Shown here piece after piece: positions 61,856 to 64,000 of a stretch of 64,000 nucleotides of DNA. The notes under the pieces are model-generated. The model was not told the origin of the DNA and made no database searches. It saw nothing but the letters and a program-made list of their open reading frames with translations. The translations under genes and the position numbers were made by a program. Location: positions 1 through 64,000 of the forward strand of contig CAYTLK010000009.1 of assembly GCA_964438515.1 (NCBI GenBank). The letters are read 5' to 3'. Position 1 is the first letter of the stretch; every line of letters begins with the position of its first letter. This DNA comes from RGIG3701 sp964438515 (GTDB taxonomy: Bacteria > Planctomycetota > Planctomycetia > Pirellulales > Thermoguttaceae).

Positions 61856-62163
61856 GGAAGGACTCCTATAAAAAGAAAGAAAAATAACTCTGCGGACGTT
61901 TCACACTCGATACACGTTAATTTTTTTCATTTTACCGTATAAATTCCCGTGTTGAAATGACTTTCCCAAGGGCCGTCCGAAAGGAAAATTTCAAATGAAA
62001 TACGTATACACTCCTTTTTACCCCTTCCAAGGGATTTTGTCAAGCAGGAGGAGAAATTTCTTTTAAAAAACCTTTAAAAAACCGACTGACGGAGTTTTGG
62101 GGCACATTTTTGAATATTTTGGATTATTTTTGGTTTATTTCTGTTTCGAAGGCTCTCAGCCCC
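61856..62163. other. Intergenic region before csoR
   Basis: About 310 bases between divergent genes. AT-rich, with GTATAC-containing stretches near 62007; promoters for the GH127 gene are expected here but none is clear. No gene is seen. Confidence 0.5.
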
Positions 62164-62192
62164 TTTACATACTATACAATGTATAGTATAAT
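62164..62192 (+). promoter_or_regulatory. csoR promoter with operator in the spacer
   Basis: TTTACA (62164-62169) and TATAAT (62187-62192) with a 17-base spacer. ACTATACAATGTATAGT (62171-62187), a 7-3-7 inverted repeat, fills that spacer almost exactly. A repressor bound there would block polymerase. The start codon lies 54 bases downstream. Confidence 0.7.
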
Positions 62193-62245
62193 GCACCCAT
62201 AAGAATAAAAATCAGGTTATTCATTCCAAAAGAAGGAGAATTGCA

Positions 62246-62521
62246 ATGAGTAAGTGCATCGATAATGAAAAAGTCCGCGTTCGGCTCAACAAAATTACAG
62301 GCCAGCTGAACGCCATCCAGAAAATGATTAACGAAGACGCTTCCTGCGAACAAATTCTTGTTCAAATTAATGCCGCAAAAGGCGCGCTGCACCGAGTCGG
62401 TTTAATCGTTCTGGAGGGACATTTGACGCACTGCGTCCGGGAAGGAATTGAAAACGGAAACGCAGAAGAAACCTTAGAAAATTTTGCAGACGCTCTGGAA
62501 CACTTCTCGCGAATGTCCTAG
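62246..62521 (+). CDS. CsoR/FrmR/RcnR family metal-sensing repressor
   Basis: A 91-residue all-helical regulator of the DUF156 family: RVRLNKITGQLNAIQKMI, DASCEQILVQINAAKGALH and GHLTHCVREGI. The metal- or thiol-sensing residues are in place: Cys in ASCEQ and the His/Cys pair of HLTHC. This matches the copper-type CsoR pattern (Cys36, His61, Cys65). AAGGAG lies eight bases before the ATG. The next gene is a P1B-type ATPase, the usual CsoR target, so copper (or a similar soft metal) export control is likely. It would repress its own promoter through the inverted repeat at 62171-62187. Confidence 0.9.
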   Translation: MSKCIDNEKVRVRLNKITGQLNAIQKMINEDASCEQILVQINAAKGALHRVGLIVLEGHLTHCVREGIENGNAEETLENFADALEHFSRMS

Positions 62522-62570
62522 GATTTACACCCTGTTTGCGCCGATTTAACTTTTTTCCCAATATTATACC

Positions 62571-62582
62571 TATACATGTATA
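62571..62582 (+). promoter_or_regulatory. Second operator-like palindrome before the ATPase gene
   Basis: TATACATGTATA, a 12-bp perfect palindrome sharing half-site TATACA with the csoR operator. It lies just after a -10-like TATTAT (62562-62567) and 37 bases before the ATPase start. Confidence 0.55.
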
Positions 62583-62618
62583 TGTATTTACGTGCCGCGT
62601 GTATAAAAGGAGCAAAAA

Positions 62619-64000
62619 ATGATTCAATCTATATTAAACTCATTTCGAAAGGTTCCGATGACCGTACTGTCGGGATTTTTCCTTTTAACAAGTCTGATTT
62701 TAATGCTCGCCGGGAAAGAAATTTTCTTCGATCCCGCATGGGGATGCATCCTCATTTCCGGCACGCCGATGGCCGAGGATGCAGTAAAAAGGATTTTTTA
62801 TCAAAAACGAATTTCTTCCGCATTCCTCGTTTCTGTCGCGATGGCCGCCTGCGTTGCAATCGGCGAGACTTTCGCAGCTGGTGAAGTCGCTTTCATCATG
62901 GCGCTCGGCGAGATTTTAGAAAACTTTTCGATTTCCCGAGCACGAAAAGGATTGAAGAAACTCGTTTCTCTCACCCCCACTCAAGGCCGACTCCTCAAAA
63001 GCGGTCCTGATTTTACAGAAAAAATGATGCCGGTTGAAGAAATTCAATGCGGCGACATACTGCGCGTTTTACCGGGCGAAACGGTTCCCGTCGATGGAAA
63101 AATCGTTTCAGGAAATACATCCATTAATCAGTCTGTTTTAACGGGGGAGTCTCTTCCGGTAAACAAAGCGCCAGGCGACTCGGTTTTCAGCGGAACCATC
63201 AACGAATTTGGAACATTCGACTTTCAAGCTTCCAAAACTGGCGCAAACTCCTCGCTTCAGCAACTGATTCGACTGGTGGAAAATGCCGAAAAGAAAAATG
63301 CACCCACTCAACGCATTGCAGACCGCTGGGCGGAATGGCTCGTACCTGCCGCGCTGATTCTTGCGGTTGCGGTCTATTTTGCCACATCCGACATAAGACG
63401 CAGCATCACTGTATTGGTTGTTTTTTGTCCTTGCGCCCTTGTTCTCGCAACCCCCACAAGCATCGCGGCGGCAATCGGACAGGCGGCGAAATTCGGAATC
63501 ATTATTAAATCGGGCGAGGCGCTTGAAAAAATGGGGCAAATCAACTGTGCAGCATTCGACAAAACCGGCACGCTGACCTTCGGAAATCTCGTCGTTTCCG
63601 ATGTTGTTCCCGCAAATGCAGGCGTCACACCGGACGAAGTGATTCGTTTGGCCGCCGCCGCAGAAATTCAATCCGAACATCCGATCGGAAAGTCCGTTGT
63701 AAAGTTTGCACAAGAAAAAGGAATCCTCATTCCAACAGGAGAAAGATTCCAGATGGTTCCAGGAAAAGGGATTTCGATTCATCTTGATGAAACAAAGGTT
63801 TTTTGCGGCACGGAGAAATGGCTGGCGGAAAATGGAGTTTTTCCGGATGAGACTCTTGTTTCTGCACAAAAGCGGCTGACGTTGGAAGGGAAAGCGCTCG
63901 TCTTCGCGGCGGATACCCATACGGCTATAGGTATAATCGCCCTTTCGGACACTTTGCGCCCCGGTGTGCAAGAAATGGTACGAAGTTTGCAGTCGTTAAA
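62619..64000 (+). CDS. P1B-type heavy-metal ATPase, partial at window edge
   Basis: The reading frame runs off the window end; 460 residues are visible. AAGGAG (62607-62612) is six bases before the ATG. Seen: two N-terminal membrane helices, the actuator TGES (VLTGESLPV, near residue 174), the membrane metal-site CPC (VFCPCALVL, near 270), phosphorylation site DKTGTLTF (near 313) and the SEHPIG motif (near 354). There is no N-terminal metal-binding (HMA) domain, so the protein begins directly with helices. CPC plus the CsoR-family neighbour suggests copper or silver export; the metal is not certain. The C-terminal helices are outside the window. Confidence 0.9.
   Translation, partial: MIQSILNSFRKVPMTVLSGFFLLTSLILMLAGKEIFFDPAWGCILISGTPMAEDAVKRIFYQKRISSAFLVSVAMAACVAIGETFAAGEVAFIMALGEILENFSISRARKGLKKLVSLTPTQGRLLKSGPDFTEKMMPVEEIQCGDILRVLPGETVPVDGKIVSGNTSINQSVLTGESLPVNKAPGDSVFSGTINEFGTFDFQASKTGANSSLQQLIRLVENAEKKNAPTQRIADRWAEWLVPAALILAVAVYFATSDIRRSITVLVVFCPCALVLATPTSIAAAIGQAAKFGIIIKSGEALEKMGQINCAAFDKTGTLTFGNLVVSDVVPANAGVTPDEVIRLAAAAEIQSEHPIGKSVVKFAQEKGILIPTGERFQMVPGKGISIHLDETKVFCGTEKWLAENGVFPDETLVSAQKRLTLEGKALVFAADTHTAIGIIALSDTLRPGVQEMVRSLQSL

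Noticed and set aside
1..64000. tRNA, rRNA, tmRNA, RNase P RNA genes
   Set aside because: Searched by eye for T-loop, tmRNA and RNase P core signatures in the intergenic regions; none seen. A covariance search would be needed to exclude them.

Overview
The window looks like part of a draft genome of a Gram-negative planctomycete, probably a carbohydrate-degrading, host- or sediment-associated member of the Pirellulales. The pointers are two DUF1080 secreted proteins, a SUMF1-like protein, ECF sigma signalling, a secreted beta-barrel protein, planctomycete-type conserved hypotheticals, and lpxB and rseP (a diderm envelope). Phylum placement is inferred from gene content and style; no rRNA or tRNA gene was found. 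One run of 100 N (27831-27930) is a scaffold gap inside a flagellar operon.

Layout. 0.1-7 kb: secreted and membrane proteins of unknown role, an Asp-rich SUMF1-like protein, and a lutABC lactate-oxidation operon (minus strand). 7.1-10.7 kb: ribE and a very divergent dnaA with a possible origin region between them. 10.8-13.2 kb: secreted sugar-active proteins (GH39-like, DUF1080). 13.3-17.1 kb: a minus-strand, defence-like island with an AlbA_2/winged-helix pseudogene, a TOPRIM-like protein beside an OLD-like ATPase, and a second SMC-like ATPase. 17.2-25.3 kb: nadB-rsfS, a beta-barrel protein, a beta-helix protein, hisI and hisG. 25.5-31 kb: a hydrolase without its catalytic serine, then fliF, fliG-like, fliH and fliI. 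31-38.5 kb: SNF2 helicase, conserved hypothetical, HpnH-like radical SAM enzyme, rseP, dxr. 38.5-44.5 kb: DUF1080 protein, lpxB, btaA-btaB (betaine lipid), squalene/phytoene synthase. 44.5-51.4 kb: ECF sigma factor with a likely partner, B12-binding lipoprotein, LOG protein, class II ribonucleotide reductase. 52.3-54.2 kb: leuA with its leader. 54.4-62 kb: a lipid-anchored or membrane planctomycete protein with an in-frame stop, panD, a DUF4838 protein and a GH127 enzyme. 62.1-64 kb: CsoR-family repressor and a P1B-type metal ATPase that runs off the end.

The most notable non-coding features are: (1) a complete-looking attenuator upstream of leuA, with promoter, Leu-rich leader peptide, pause hairpin, antiterminator pairing and terminator; (2) a roughly 100-nt two-hairpin element found four times, each time just 3' of a gene for a secreted or envelope protein and always in the sense direction; (3) two families of short TA-bounded inverted-repeat elements (MITE-like), nested together at 44.2-44.5 kb; (4) paired palindromes that look like operators at csoR and at the metal ATPase.

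Functionally the genes suggest a B12-using organism (NrdJ, BtuF-like protein) that oxidises lactate, makes its own Leu, His, NAD, pantothenate and riboflavin, builds lipid A and probably hopanoid-type and betaine lipids, and attacks plant-type polysaccharides with secreted enzymes.
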